A stretch of 64,000 nt of DNA from contig LRBF01000213.1 of NCBI GenBank assembly GCA_001580565.1, forward strand, positions 86,589 through 150,588. The letters run 5' to 3'. This document shows, in pieces, positions 26,601 to 35,832 of the stretch (positions within the stretch are counted from its first letter, which is position 1; the number at the start of each line of letters is the position of its first letter). Position numbers and translations under genes: made by a program. The notes beneath the pieces were generated by a model. The model did no database searches, was not told the DNA's origin, and saw nothing but the letters and a program-made list of their open reading frames with translations. The stretch is from Caballeronia megalochromosomata. Lineage in GTDB: Bacteria; Pseudomonadota; Gammaproteobacteria; Burkholderiales; Burkholderiaceae.

Positions 26601-26661
26601 ATTGTGCTGGTCTGTTCTTCGCAAATTGTGACTGTTCTGGTTGGCGCCGAAGGTTTAAAAT
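26601..26661 (+). promoter_or_regulatory. Candidate MocR operator and promoter, site 1 (next to the regulator)
   Basis: Half-site ATTGTGCT at 26601-26608 is repeated as ATTGTGACTGTT at 26625-26636, 24 bp apart. TGTTCT (26633-26638) and TAAAAT (26656-26661) stand 17 bp apart as -35/-10 elements pointing rightward. The same geometry occurs at 44625-44690 and 51642-51708. The rightward promoter has no intact target gene. Confidence 0.65.
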
Positions 26662-27594
26662 CGCAGTTGAGCGCGGCTTTCCGCGTCGAGTGTCCGCGTA
26701 AATGCCGGGACAGTCACGCCTTTTAAAGGGCCCAAAGTCTTGGTGCGCGAGAACGTCCGGCTACCCGCCATTTCAGGATCTTAGCCGCGACGGCTGATGC
26801 CATGTCGTTCGCTCTCATCGCCGCGCCGGACGATCACGGCCGGCGGTACGCGCAACTCGCGTTCGAGCCGCCACGATGGTGGCATTCTCCAAAACGATGG
26901 CGACGTGGATTTTCCGACGCCCAGCAAGGAAGCAGTTCCAGTGCAATGTCCATATGAACGTCAGTTTGCGAAGGTCCGCTAACCCGTCAAGTCCACGCCG
27001 ATATTTCTAGAGTTCGTCGTTGTATGCCGCACCGAAGGCGCGTAGCGTCAAGGCAATCGATCACGCTGTGAGCGAGGTTAGCGCAGGCGAGCAGCAAGGC
27101 AGAAACGCGCCGCGGTCACTGAACCTGGTGGCCACGAGCCGCTACGACCGTTTTCGAAGAAGGTGGGTAAACGCAAGAACATCGTCGCTGGCAGCAGCCT
27201 CGATCCTAGTGGCGACATTCCACGGCTCTTTGAACTTGTGCGTGAAAACCGTGCAGCCTCCTGAGAATTTCACTGGCCGACTTGCTGCATGCGAGCGGTC
27301 GAGGATTTGCGTTCTTGAATTCGAGGTACTGCGAAATCGCTCGCTCAAGTTGTCGTCTATCGAGTGATGCCTGCCCCGTCCGATGTACTTGTCAGCGCGC
27401 GTGTTGGGCCACCGTTCGATTTACTTGTGGACCGATGAGAATGTCGGTGTGACGTGCACATGAAAGCGCGGGTGACGAGCAAAACAGTCCTGTATCGAAG
27501 AGCTGAAGGCTCGCAGCATGTAGTCGCGAAGTGGCTTAGCCGTCGGTGCGGCAGCCACTCCCAATTCAGTCAGGAACGCGGAGAGGTCAGATTG
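26662..27594 (+). other. Gap downstream of an orphan promoter, no intact gene
   Basis: More than 900 bp. Two short plus-strand frames start at ATG 26797 (61 codons) and ATG 26802 (about 50 codons). That is 136-141 bp from the promoter's -10 element, the same leader length as at the other two MocR-type promoters, but they match nothing I know and lack ribosome sites. Frames at 27020-27367 also lack motifs. The usual MocR target gene seems to have been lost or degraded here. Confidence 0.4.
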
Positions 27595-27987
27595 TCAGGA
27601 CGCCTTCTCCTTGTAGGCGACCATCTCTATCTTCATGTTCTCATTGAGCGAAGGTAGCGCTGCGACACCTACACAGCATCGTGCGGGCTTCAATCCACTC
27701 ATCGCTTCCAGGTAGACCTCGTTGACCGCGTCATAGTCTCTGACGTCGACGAGATATAGATTCACTTTAACGACGTCGGAAAATGTCGCATCGCACTCAC
27801 GTAGAATCTCGCTGAGATTCTTCATGCATTGAGCTGTCTGCTCACGTATGTCCAATGGGAACTCCCCAGTCTCTGGATTAAACCCCGCGGTTCCCTTCGT
27901 AAAGATCCACGGCCCTACGATCGAGGCGTGTGAAAACGGTCGGTCGTGATCTCGTGCATCGACAAATTTAATTTCGTTGCCGTTCAT
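27595..27987 (-). CDS. RidA/YjgF family protein
   Basis: 130 residues, canonical RidA size, with the carboxylate-binding Arg (R103 in PARCCVGVAALP) and Glu (E121 in KIEMVA) retained. Enamine/imine deaminase activity, or a pathway-specific role such as aminomuconate or aminoacrylate deamination, is therefore plausible. AGGAG lies 8 bases before the ATG on the minus strand. The MFS transporter gene lies 301 bp upstream in the same direction, so the two may respond to the same compound. Confidence 0.9.
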   Translation of the reverse strand: MNGNEIKFVDARDHDRPFSHASIVGPWIFTKGTAGFNPETGEFPLDIREQTAQCMKNLSEILRECDATFSDVVKVNLYLVDVRDYDAVNEVYLEAMSGLKPARCCVGVAALPSLNENMKIEMVAYKEKAS

Positions 27988-28288
27988 TTTTACTTCTCCT
28001 AGTTTAAGTTATAGAACTTTCCCACGCAGCCACATCATCCTGCTTGGTATCTATTTAATTATAAGTATAACGTATCAAGATTTAGTGAAGTATGCTATAG
28101 AGGCAACCTAAACATTTTCAGCCATACCGCATATCATCGAGAGATCTCACCTTACGTGCGGGCTTCGTTGCGAGATCCGATTCAAGTCCAAGCTGCCTCA
28201 TCAAGGAATTTCCTCAACCCACTCCGCTCAGTTGTGCCTCGATTCCAGCACCTCTGCGACCCTAGCAGCCCGTTTTTGTGTGGACGAT
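27988..28288 (-). other. AT-rich promoter region upstream of RidA
   Basis: 301 bp between the MFS gene and RidA. The part at 28045-28110 is markedly AT-rich and contains TATAAT on the minus strand (around 28057-28062), consistent with a sigma-70 promoter for RidA. No coding frame is visible. Confidence 0.4.
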
Positions 28289-29545
28289 TCAAACCTTCAG
28301 ATATTGCGTAGTTGCGTTGCGACTTGGTTGAACGGTCTCATCTGAAGCTAGCGGCTCAGATTTGATGAAACATGCAACTAGCACCGAAAATGCCGTGGCC
28401 AGAACCAGAAAGCCAAAGGCATAGTTATAGCTTTTTAATGTCTCAACAATAAAACCCATCGTCATTGGGGCGAGCAGAGCTGCTAGCTGGCCGCCGAAAT
28501 TCACCATGCCAATTCCGGTTCCTACCATATTTCGGGATAGAATTTTGGTAGGGAGAGATACGACTGTTGCAAGTATGAAAGATTTGAAGAAGTAAACGCC
28601 GCATTGAAAAGTCACCACGCCCGCTACGGACGAAGCGGTGTACATCATGTAAAGAAAAACGCCCACCATCGCAGTGGCGAAGACAAGCACATATTTTTCT
28701 CTACCATCAAAAAACTTCATGATGACCCACCCACCAATCGCCGTGGAAATAAAAGCGATCAGGTATGGCAGTGGTGTCACCATCTCGATCGTTTTCAAGT
28801 TGAGCCCACGCTCGGTCATTAGGTAGGTCGGCATCCACGATTCGAGGCCGCTGTTGACCAAGCATGCACCAAACCAAACGCCGAGAATCTTCCACATCAA
28901 GGGCTGTCTAAGAAGCGCTGCGAACTCACCTTTCCTCTCATCTGAGGTAGCAGACGAGTGTTGTACGACTCTGTTATCGCGCAAAAAAGCCCAATAAAAG
29001 ATGCTGAATAACAAGCCCGCCAGCCCAATATAATGGAAGACCGCTCTCCATCCGAAATTCAGAATGAGCGGTGCGATAATTAACGGAGCGATAAAGCTTC
29101 CCAGATAATTAGACGAAAGCATGAAGGTCGTCGCCTTCGGCCTGTTCTCCTTGGAAAACGCCTCAGCGATTCCTTGCACACTCGCGGCGGGGAACATTCC
29201 CTCTCCAAAGCCGAACGCGAACCGAACAGTAAGGATACTGACGAATGACCAAGCAAGGCCAGTGAGGCCAGTAAAAGCCGACCAAGCCAAAATGGCTGCC
29301 ACAATAACGGGCTTGGCTCCAAATTTCCCAGCTAGACGTCCACCGGGTATCTGCATCAACGCGTACCCGAAGTAGAAGCTGCTCAGCAACAAGCCAATGT
29401 TCGACGGACCCAGATTGAACTCACTGGCAATCCTCGTGGCCGCGAGCGATATTGCCGCGCGGTCGATGTACGAGATACACCAGGCGACGTACAGAAGAAT
29501 GAAGACCGAGTAGCGGTGATTGAGCCTGTCCTGTATGCGCTTCAT
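28289..29545 (-). CDS. MFS transporter, anion:cation symporter type
   Basis: 418 residues with 12 predicted helices. The N-terminal SYIDRAAISLA motif in helix 1 and GYALMQIPGGRLAGKFG in the loop 2-3 region are typical of the ACS family, which imports organic anions (sugar acids, aromatic acids, dicarboxylates) with protons. AGGTGAG precedes the ATG. It is followed by a RidA gene and preceded, after 456 bp, by an FAH hydrolase on the same strand. The probable substrate is an organic acid whose breakdown uses these enzymes. Confidence 0.88.
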   Translation of the reverse strand: MKRIQDRLNHRYSVFILLYVAWCISYIDRAAISLAATRIASEFNLGPSNIGLLLSSFYFGYALMQIPGGRLAGKFGAKPVIVAAILAWSAFTGLTGLAWSFVSILTVRFAFGFGEGMFPAASVQGIAEAFSKENRPKATTFMLSSNYLGSFIAPLIIAPLILNFGWRAVFHYIGLAGLLFSIFYWAFLRDNRVVQHSSATSDERKGEFAALLRQPLMWKILGVWFGACLVNSGLESWMPTYLMTERGLNLKTIEMVTPLPYLIAFISTAIGGWVIMKFFDGREKYVLVFATAMVGVFLYMMYTASSVAGVVTFQCGVYFFKSFILATVVSLPTKILSRNMVGTGIGMVNFGGQLAALLAPMTMGFIVETLKSYNYAFGFLVLATAFSVLVACFIKSEPLASDETVQPSRNATTQYLKV

Positions 29546-30001
29546 AGCTTCTCACCTTTGAGACCGAACATATAGAACACTCCAAATTGATGCTGCAACC
29601 TTCGGCGAACATTGTGTTAGAGCTTTGAAGACCATGCCATCGACAGCCGATGTAGCAACATGACCCGGACCGATTCCGTCATCGGCGGTTGAAAGAATTT
29701 CGACCGCAATTGGTTGGCGAAGCTCGCGAGAAAGCGCGACGGGGACTGGTCGAGCAGCAACTGGACCTGTTCCGTCACCTAGAGCAAAAGGTACAAGTGA
29801 AGTTCGGGCGCGTCGGCCATGATCCTTGATCGCTTTCGAGCGGAGCCGCGAGGAGCAGCACCATCCCTGCGATGTTGTGCCGTGTTCTGTTCATCCTTGG
29901 TGCGTCCAGCCTCGAGGTACGAGACTCGCGCCTTTCACCCGACGCAGGTTTGCCTCGCAAACTTCCTTGTCTCAACGGGTCAATGCGAGCCGAGGCTTGG
30001 C
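29546..30001 (-). other. Gap between FAH and MFS genes
   Basis: 456 bp with no supported gene. A short plus-strand open stretch (about 29655-29823) encodes an Arg/Gln-rich helical peptide (LVEQQLDLFRHLEQKV) without a start. It may be a coding remnant, but the family is unknown. Confidence 0.35.
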
Positions 30002-30883
30002 TCAGACAACAACGTTGGTTAGCGTGCCAATGCCATCAATGCTTACCTCGATCACGTCCCCTGGTTGCAGGAATTTTGGGGGCTTGAAGCCAAGTCCTAC
30101 ACCGGCGGGCGTTCCAGTCGCAATCACGTCGCCAGGATGCAGTTCCATAGCGGCGGACAAGGTTTCAATGAGCGTGGGAATGTCGAAAATGAGATCAGCG
30201 GTGTTCGCGTTCTGCCGCAATTCACCGTTCACGCGACATTGGATGGTCGCGTTTGTGGCATCGATAGCATCGGCAGTAACAAGCCACGGGCCCATTGGGC
30301 AGAAGGTGTCAATTGACTTCCCAAGAAACCATTGTCGATGCTGTTGCTGCAAATCCCGCGCAGTGATGTCATTGACGATCGTGTAGCCGAAGATGTGCTT
30401 CCAAGCTTCCGACTTCGGGATGGCCTTTCCCCCCTTGCCAATGACAACGGCAAGCTCCGCCTCATAGTCCAACTGTGAGGTGATCTGTCGATGAGCATCG
30501 ACCGGTTCTCCGTTGGCAATGATGGACGTGGGGGCTTTGGTGAAGATGACCGGATAGGGCGGCGCATGTTCTCCATCTTTGGACGACGAGTCAAATCCTG
30601 ATTGCTGGAACTCCTTCGCATGTTCGTGATAATTCTTGCCAACGCAAAACACATTGCGCCGTGGGCTGAGAGGCGCGAGGAGTTTCACTTCATCTAGCGA
30701 CTTCCAGTCAGCTTCTGCCGGCGGAGTGGTCAGCTCTGAGCCTGATGCTACAAGTTCGCCGATCAGCGACTCCATGTCTGCTTCGCCGGAACCGGCACGG
30801 AACGTTTGGCAGAACCTTTTACCGTCACTGGAGATTGCTACAACACAGGGGCCGCTGACAGTCTGAATCCGGGCTAACTTCAT
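30002..30883 (-). CDS. Fumarylacetoacetate hydrolase family protein (2 of 3)
   Basis: 293 residues of the 2-hydroxyhepta-2,4-diene-1,7-dioate isomerase/acylpyruvate-hydrolase type. Metal ligands are E141 and E143 (LDYEAEL) and D172 (VNDITARDLQ). VFCVGKNYHEHAKE and ATGTPAGVG motifs are intact. The start ATG at 30883 has no real Shine-Dalgarno sequence; instead a TTGGGC-type repeat array begins right at the initiation region. It is divergent from a GntR regulator (187 bp), which most likely controls it. Confidence 0.9.
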   Translation of the reverse strand: MKLARIQTVSGPCVVAISSDGKRFCQTFRAGSGEADMESLIGELVASGSELTTPPAEADWKSLDEVKLLAPLSPRRNVFCVGKNYHEHAKEFQQSGFDSSSKDGEHAPPYPVIFTKAPTSIIANGEPVDAHRQITSQLDYEAELAVVIGKGGKAIPKSEAWKHIFGYTIVNDITARDLQQQHRQWFLGKSIDTFCPMGPWLVTADAIDATNATIQCRVNGELRQNANTADLIFDIPTLIETLSAAMELHPGDVIATGTPAGVGLGFKPPKFLQPGDVIEVSIDGIGTLTNVVV

Positions 30884-31020
30884 AAATTGGGCCTATTTGG
30901 GTCTATATGGGTCTGATATAAGCCCAATTTGACGCCGAATCTTGGCCACTGTCAACCGACACTGCCGGTTTTTTGGGTAACTGAGCAACCAAGTGCAGGC
31001 CCAATCGAGCCCAATTCGAT
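30884..31020. promoter_or_regulatory. Array of seven TTGGGC/T-type motifs in the FAH-GntR divergent promoter
   Basis: Motifs stand at 30887 (TTGGGC), 30897 (TTGGGT), 30907 (ATGGGT), 30922 (GCCCAA, inverted), 30973 (TTGGGT), 30999 and 31009 (GCCCAA twice). Neighbours repeat with an exact 10-bp period, one helical turn. AAATTGGGC (30884-30892) and GCCCAATTT (30922-30930) form a 9-bp inverted pair. This is most simply a cooperative operator for the divergently encoded GntR protein. Confidence 0.6.
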
Positions 31021-31070
31021 GGTCTGCAGGTAGAATCAGGACTGTTCGGACTGGAGAAAGGAAAGCGCCA

Positions 31071-31763
31071 ATGACGCAACTCACTGAGGAAGGCAGCATC
31101 CAGGGGGCATTGGCCTTAAGGAACCAGATTCTTGAGAACCTCCGGAGCGGCAAGTGGATCGCAGGCCAGAAGTTGCCGACGGAAAGGAAGCTCAGTGAAT
31201 CCTTCAAAATTGGGCGCTCGACGGTGCGACGCGTAATCGCGCAATTGAAGGCAAAGGGCTTGCTGCGCCAGAACGTCGGGAGTGGAACCTATGTTGCGGA
31301 CAATATCGAAGCGACCATTGGCGCTGAGCGTCGGGCAACTGTAAATGTCAGTCCCGCGGACCTAATGGAGGCGCGGATGGTCCTCGAACCGTCGTTGATT
31401 GAACTAATCGTTCGCAACGCTACAGCTGCAGACTTTGCAGAGATGGATCGCTGCTGCGATGAAGCCGAAGCTGCCGATAGTCTCGAACTGTTTGAGTATT
31501 GGGATGGAGCATTACATCGCCAGATCGCGGCGGCCGCGCACAACAACTTCGTGTTGGACGTGTTCGATTCGATGAATCGTGTTCGGGCAGCAGGCGAATG
31601 GGGGGCAATGAAACGAAAAAGCGTGACCCCTGAGCGAAAGGCCGCTTACCAAGTTGAGCATCGCGCTATCGTTGATGCATTAAGGGACAGGGATGTGGAC
31701 CAGGCCCGGGAGGCGATCGTCGGCCACCTGCAGCGTGTGAGGAAAAACCTCTTGGGTTACTAA
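31071..31763 (+). CDS. GntR-family regulator, FadR-type effector domain
   Basis: 230 residues. The N-terminal winged helix (LPTERKLSESFKIGRSTVRRVIAQL) is followed by an all-helical FCD ligand-binding domain (RMVLEPSLIELIVRN, then HRQIAAAAHN with metal-binding His, and EHRAIVDALRDRD). Such proteins repress operons for organic-acid breakdown. The ATG at 31071 is preceded by GGAAAG. The long frame upstream to 30993 would overlap the operator array and is not used. The divergent FAH gene is the likely target. Confidence 0.9.
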   Translation: MTQLTEEGSIQGALALRNQILENLRSGKWIAGQKLPTERKLSESFKIGRSTVRRVIAQLKAKGLLRQNVGSGTYVADNIEATIGAERRATVNVSPADLMEARMVLEPSLIELIVRNATAADFAEMDRCCDEAEAADSLELFEYWDGALHRQIAAAAHNNFVLDVFDSMNRVRAAGEWGAMKRKSVTPERKAAYQVEHRAIVDALRDRDVDQAREAIVGHLQRVRKNLLGY

Positions 31764-31973
31764 CCAGGTTTTGCACGCCTTCCTTCACTGTCGGGTGAGC
31801 GGATGATCTCGGCGCAGCAGCCTTTCCGCCAAGCAGCAGCCGAGTGCCGCCAAGGCATTGCTGGTGGTAAGCGTGGGGCGTCTGAGAGCCTGCGCGGAGC
31901 CGCACACAATTTCACTAAACAGGTTGCGGCTCCTTGTAGATAGCGGAAAGAAGCTTTTCCACGGCGAAGCTCA

Positions 31974-32702
31974 TCACTTCCTCTCAGTTTTCGCAGGAAA
32001 AAGTCTTTCCATGATGTCAGCCGTAGCGAGTGAGATATGCCGGCTCAAAAGTGCGCAAGCGGACTCTGCATCACGCGCGATTGCGGCCTCCATCAGCTGC
32101 TTGTGACCCTCGAACACATCGTTACCATGTCCGACCGCGTGGGCGAGATTGCGATACCGCGCTGCGTGGTCCCACAACGATCGATGAAATTCCTGCAGCA
32201 TGGGCAAGCGAGCAGCGGATAGTAGCGCAGTGTGAAACTCACGATGTGCCGCCTCCCATTCCGCCGTGTAGGGCGCCTGCCGTGGCTTGAACTCTGCAGT
32301 GCGTTGCAGATGGTGAAAGGCTGCAACGATCCGTCCCTCCCACGACAAGTCAGCGTGCTGAAACGCACTGCGCAAGAGCAAAATCTCAATCTCGCTCCGC
32401 AGTGTGATGACTTCCGCAAGATTCTCAGGCGATATGGGAGCCACTCGAAATCCGCGGCGATCCTCTACCGTGACAAGCATCGATACGGACAGACGATAAA
32501 GGGCTTCCCTTAGCGGCGTCATCCCTAGACCGTAACGTTCCCTCAGGAACTCCAACGTCAGTTTCTGCCCTGGCTCCAAGATGCCGCGCGTGATTTCGTC
32601 CCGAATTTGCTCATAGACGCGCGCGGCAAGCGTCCCCTTGTCGTTGTCCAACTCCTGCAGCTGCGGCATCTCGCGCGCTGCCGCTTGTGCAGTTCTAGTC
32701 AT
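31974..32702 (-). CDS. GntR-family regulator, FadR-type effector domain
   Basis: 242 residues with a winged helix at about 20-90 (LRERYGLGMTPLREALYRLS) and an FCD domain ending SRHISLATADIMERLF. The frame is open to 32858, but ATG 32702 has GGAG 8 bases upstream and fits the family N terminus, and the extension runs into an AT-rich palindrome. It is divergent from the N-formylglutamate amidohydrolase gene. The TTTCGAAAA triplet between them is the likely operator, so this protein probably controls the hydrolase-M81-peptide-transporter cluster. Confidence 0.9.
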   Translation of the reverse strand: MTRTAQAAAREMPQLQELDNDKGTLAARVYEQIRDEITRGILEPGQKLTLEFLRERYGLGMTPLREALYRLSVSMLVTVEDRRGFRVAPISPENLAEVITLRSEIEILLLRSAFQHADLSWEGRIVAAFHHLQRTAEFKPRQAPYTAEWEAAHREFHTALLSAARLPMLQEFHRSLWDHAARYRNLAHAVGHGNDVFEGHKQLMEAAIARDAESACALLSRHISLATADIMERLFPAKTERK

Positions 32703-33103
32703 TCCGTGAACTCCGTCATAGTTGATCGCCCACCGGTGTTGGCGGGTGTACGCGCTGGGATGACGCACCTGCTTGTGGGGCGGCCAGATTATAGCGCTTT
32801 CGAAAAATTTCGAAAATATGTTGAATTTTCGAAAATTCGTTGGCAGAATCAGTCCCATCGAACGTGCCCACGTCGATCAAGCATGTCTAGCCGAGCCACG
32901 TGGCGAACGCAAAGGGCAGACCGATCTAGTGCCTGAACGCAGGCTGAACGTCACGGCGATCTTCAGGGTGCGATGTTGACCTGTGTGCGCAAGTCAGTCG
33001 GAGCGACTGCCAGTTCCAAAGAATTCACCATTTAAGGGCCATTACGCGCGCGATTACTGACGACGCGGGCCGTTCTTAGAACCAGAAGACAGGAGTGAGT
33101 CAA
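32703..33103. promoter_or_regulatory. Divergent promoter region with three TTTCGAAAA boxes (32798-32837)
   Basis: TTTCGAAAA occurs at 32798-32806, 32808-32816 and 32827-32835. The third lies inside the perfect 14-bp palindrome AATTTTCGAAAATT (32824-32837). The first two are exactly 10 bp apart. The cluster is about 95 bp upstream of the GntR gene and 265 bp upstream of the hydrolase gene. No coding region is seen in the rest of this 400-bp interval. Confidence 0.6.
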
Positions 33104-33964
33104 ATGCCATTCGTTGAAAAGGGAATCTTCTATCGCTACGAGCCGACCGTCTCACCAGTTCCGTTGGTGATCGACGTATCACGCAGTGGCCGAGAATACC
33201 CAACGGACTTCCGCTCAGGGGTTTCCTTCACTGCGATCCACGACAACGTCTCGATGTATGTCGACGAGATTTGGGAAGACGCTCCCAAATATGGCGGCAC
33301 GCTGCTTTACGCGTTGTTTCCCCATATGTATATCGATGCAAACCGACACGAACTCGATATCGACCCAGAGTTGGTCGAAGGTGAGTGGCCCGTCCCTCTG
33401 CAACCGACCGTGTCCAAGCGCGGGCTTGGCTTGCTGAAGTCAAAGTCGCGGTATGGTGAGCCGGTTCAGGAGCGCAAGCTGACCTACGCGGAAGTTGAAG
33501 ATCGCTTGGATCGTTATCACCGTCCGTATCACCGTGAGCTAAAGGCGATTGTTGATCGAGCGCGAGCCTCGTCAAACACGGTTTATCACATCAGTTGCCA
33601 TTGCATGTCTGCTGTTGGTGCGCCGACGCACCCCGACGCCGGCCAAGAACGGGCCGATTTCTGTCTCGGAAACCTGAACAATGGGCAGCAGACGTCATCG
33701 ACCGACTTCATTGAGTACGTGGCTCAGATCATCCGTGACCAGGGGTTCAGCTGCACCATCAACATGCCTTACGGCGGTGGCGAAATCAATCGTCGCCATG
33801 GTGACCCGAAAAACGGCGTCGAAAGTATCCTCTTCGAGATCAACAAGAAGCGATTTATGGACGTGTCGACATTCCAGAAGAACGACGGCTTCGACGCGAT
33901 CAAGGCTGCGACCAATGGCGTACTTGGAGCATTGTCCAGCAAGCTTCGCGAGTTGGCCAAGTAA
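33104..33964 (+). CDS. N-formylglutamate amidohydrolase family protein
   Basis: 286 residues of the N-formylglutamate deformylase (HutG-type) family, zinc amidases that release formate or another acyl group from an N-acyl amino acid. Family blocks include VPLVIDVSRSGREYP near the N terminus, ALFPHMYIDANRHELDIDPEL (about 70-90) and YHISCHCMSAVG. AGGAG at 33091-33095 supports ATG 33104 over GTG 33095. No other histidine-degradation gene is present. Instead it opens a cluster with an M81 peptidase and a peptide importer, so the substrate is probably an N-blocked or cyclic peptide-like compound. Confidence 0.85.
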   Translation: MPFVEKGIFYRYEPTVSPVPLVIDVSRSGREYPTDFRSGVSFTAIHDNVSMYVDEIWEDAPKYGGTLLYALFPHMYIDANRHELDIDPELVEGEWPVPLQPTVSKRGLGLLKSKSRYGEPVQERKLTYAEVEDRLDRYHRPYHRELKAIVDRARASSNTVYHISCHCMSAVGAPTHPDAGQERADFCLGNLNNGQQTSSTDFIEYVAQIIRDQGFSCTINMPYGGGEINRRHGDPKNGVESILFEINKKRFMDVSTFQKNDGFDAIKAATNGVLGALSSKLRELAK

Positions 33965-34055
33965 GGCAGTGCAGCACACTGCTCGGTCCGACCGATGCCT
34001 GGGCCGGACTGATTGAGAAAATCCTCATCTGCTTCTGACGCAGGGAGACTAAGAC

Positions 34056-35576
34056 ATGCGCGTAGTTCTTGCCGGCATTGCCACGGAAACGAATAGCTTT
34101 TCTCCAATTCCGAGTCCTTTGAAAAACTTCGGTAGCGGGCCGGGACCGCTCTTCGGAATTGACGCACTGAATGCATTCAAAGACACACGCATTTCGTTCG
34201 CTGGTCTGTACAACATTGCCAAGGACTGGGGGGCAGAAATTGATGTGCCGGTCATTGGACGATGTAATACTGGGGCGCCTGTATCGGACGCCGACTACGA
34301 GGTAATGGCGGAGAAGATTCTGGAGTCGGTGAGCAGGGGCTGTGACGCCATTCTTCTGGGAATGCATGGTGCTCTTCTAACTCAGTCCGGATCTGACGAC
34401 GGATGGCTGCTTGAACGCTTGCGCATGCTTGCACCTGATACTCCGATTGGTGTGTCGTGGGATTTTCACGCCACCATGAATCCCCGGAAAGTCAACAACG
34501 CGACAATCACTCGATGCTATCGGACAGCGCCCCACACCGATACTTTCGAAAACGGCCAGGCTGTAGCACGACTTATCCGACGCGTGCTCGACGGCGAAGT
34601 GAGCCCGGTTACCGTTTGGGGAAACATCCCGGCAATCGGCGATTCGGAATCTCCGGGCATGGCGACCGCCAGTGCAGTCCTAGCGCCGGTAATGGCTATG
34701 GCAGCTGAAGCCGAGCGAGATCCCCGGGTGCTTGCTTGCAACGTGTTCGGCGGCTGCGGTGTAGCAGACACTCGCGAGTCCGGGCCGAGCTGCGTGGTGG
34801 TTACCGACAACGACCCGGAACTCGCAATTAAGCTTCGAAACAGGATTCTCTCTGCCTTGTGGGAAAGGCGTGAAGAGTTTGTATGTGTTCACGAGCCCCT
34901 GAGCGAGTCGGTTGCTAAGGCGAAAGCGATCAAGGCCGGTGGTGCCAGGGGACCTGTCGTCTTGGGTGATAGCTGCGACAGCGCCAATTGCGGCGGTGCC
35001 GACGACGATATGGCGGTGATCCGGGAAGTGATGAAGCAGGGCCTCGTTGATGTTGCCATCGCTCCCATTCGCGACCCGGAAGTCGCGGCTGCTATGCATG
35101 CAGCCGGCAATGGAGCGACCATTACTGTTGATCTTGGTCACAAGGTAAAGCCGGTCGACGGCTTTGGCGCGGAGCCGTTGCACGTAACCGGCACCGTATC
35201 TGGACTCTACGACGGACAACTCGTCGTCACCGGGCCCGTTTTCACTGGAACGCGCCGAGACATGGGGCCGTGCGGATGCCTGACTGTCGGAGGAGTTCAA
35301 TTTGTGGTGACGACCGAGCGAGCTGAACCTTTTGACTTCGGCATCTTTGAGAAGGTTGGCATCAATCCTCGAGAGAAACAGTACCTGATTCTCAAAGGGT
35401 GCTTCAACTTCGTTCCCGTCTACAAAGAGATTGCTGCCGACATCATCTTCTGTGGGGGTAATGGCGCCAATCGAACGGTACTACAGGCGGGAGAGGCTGG
35501 TCTGTACAAGAATCTCAGACGTCCCATCTTCCCGCTTGATCAAAATGTAACTTTCGATTTGACCGAGGCATCTTGA
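34056..35576 (+). CDS. M81 family metallopeptidase (MlrC/microcystinase-C-like)
   Basis: 506 residues, the normal length of M81. The family is named for MlrC, which cleaves linearised microcystin fragments; most members have unknown substrates. Likely metal ligands are D136 and H138 (SWDFHATMN), H160 and D162 (APHTD). A glycine-rich loop (LGDSCDSANCGGADDDM) is at the N-terminal side of the C-terminal domain. A separate C-terminal domain starts near residue 300. It lies 91 bp after the amidohydrolase and 256 bp before the binding protein of a peptide ABC system. Confidence 0.88.
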   Translation: MRVVLAGIATETNSFSPIPSPLKNFGSGPGPLFGIDALNAFKDTRISFAGLYNIAKDWGAEIDVPVIGRCNTGAPVSDADYEVMAEKILESVSRGCDAILLGMHGALLTQSGSDDGWLLERLRMLAPDTPIGVSWDFHATMNPRKVNNATITRCYRTAPHTDTFENGQAVARLIRRVLDGEVSPVTVWGNIPAIGDSESPGMATASAVLAPVMAMAAEAERDPRVLACNVFGGCGVADTRESGPSCVVVTDNDPELAIKLRNRILSALWERREEFVCVHEPLSESVAKAKAIKAGGARGPVVLGDSCDSANCGGADDDMAVIREVMKQGLVDVAIAPIRDPEVAAAMHAAGNGATITVDLGHKVKPVDGFGAEPLHVTGTVSGLYDGQLVVTGPVFTGTRRDMGPCGCLTVGGVQFVVTTERAEPFDFGIFEKVGINPREKQYLILKGCFNFVPVYKEIAADIIFCGGNGANRTVLQAGEAGLYKNLRRPIFPLDQNVTFDLTEAS

Positions 35577-35832
35577 GGGGTGCGTCAACGTTCTCGAAGT
35601 TAAACGAAGCGTCTCTCGCGAACGATTCAAGAACTCCTGAACGCACGGGACTTGAATTCTATGTTTTGGACGACTGCTTCGCCATTCAGACCTCTGATCA
35701 ATATTCTCTGATCGCAGCAATAAATTAGGCATTTCTGGACCTTCCTCCGGTACATAACTGGGAAGCTGTCCTAGAGGACTACATAGATTTGAAAGTGTAG
35801 CCACGCACAAGATATAAAAGGAGACATGGACT

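Noticed and set aside
27020..27367. 115-codon plus-strand frame in the MocR-RidA gap
   Set aside because: No recognisable domain or ribosome site, and the antisense frame is equally open.
33104..33964. Histidine utilisation (hutG) assignment
   Set aside because: No hutU, hutH, hutI or hutF nearby; context is a peptide importer and an M81 peptidase.
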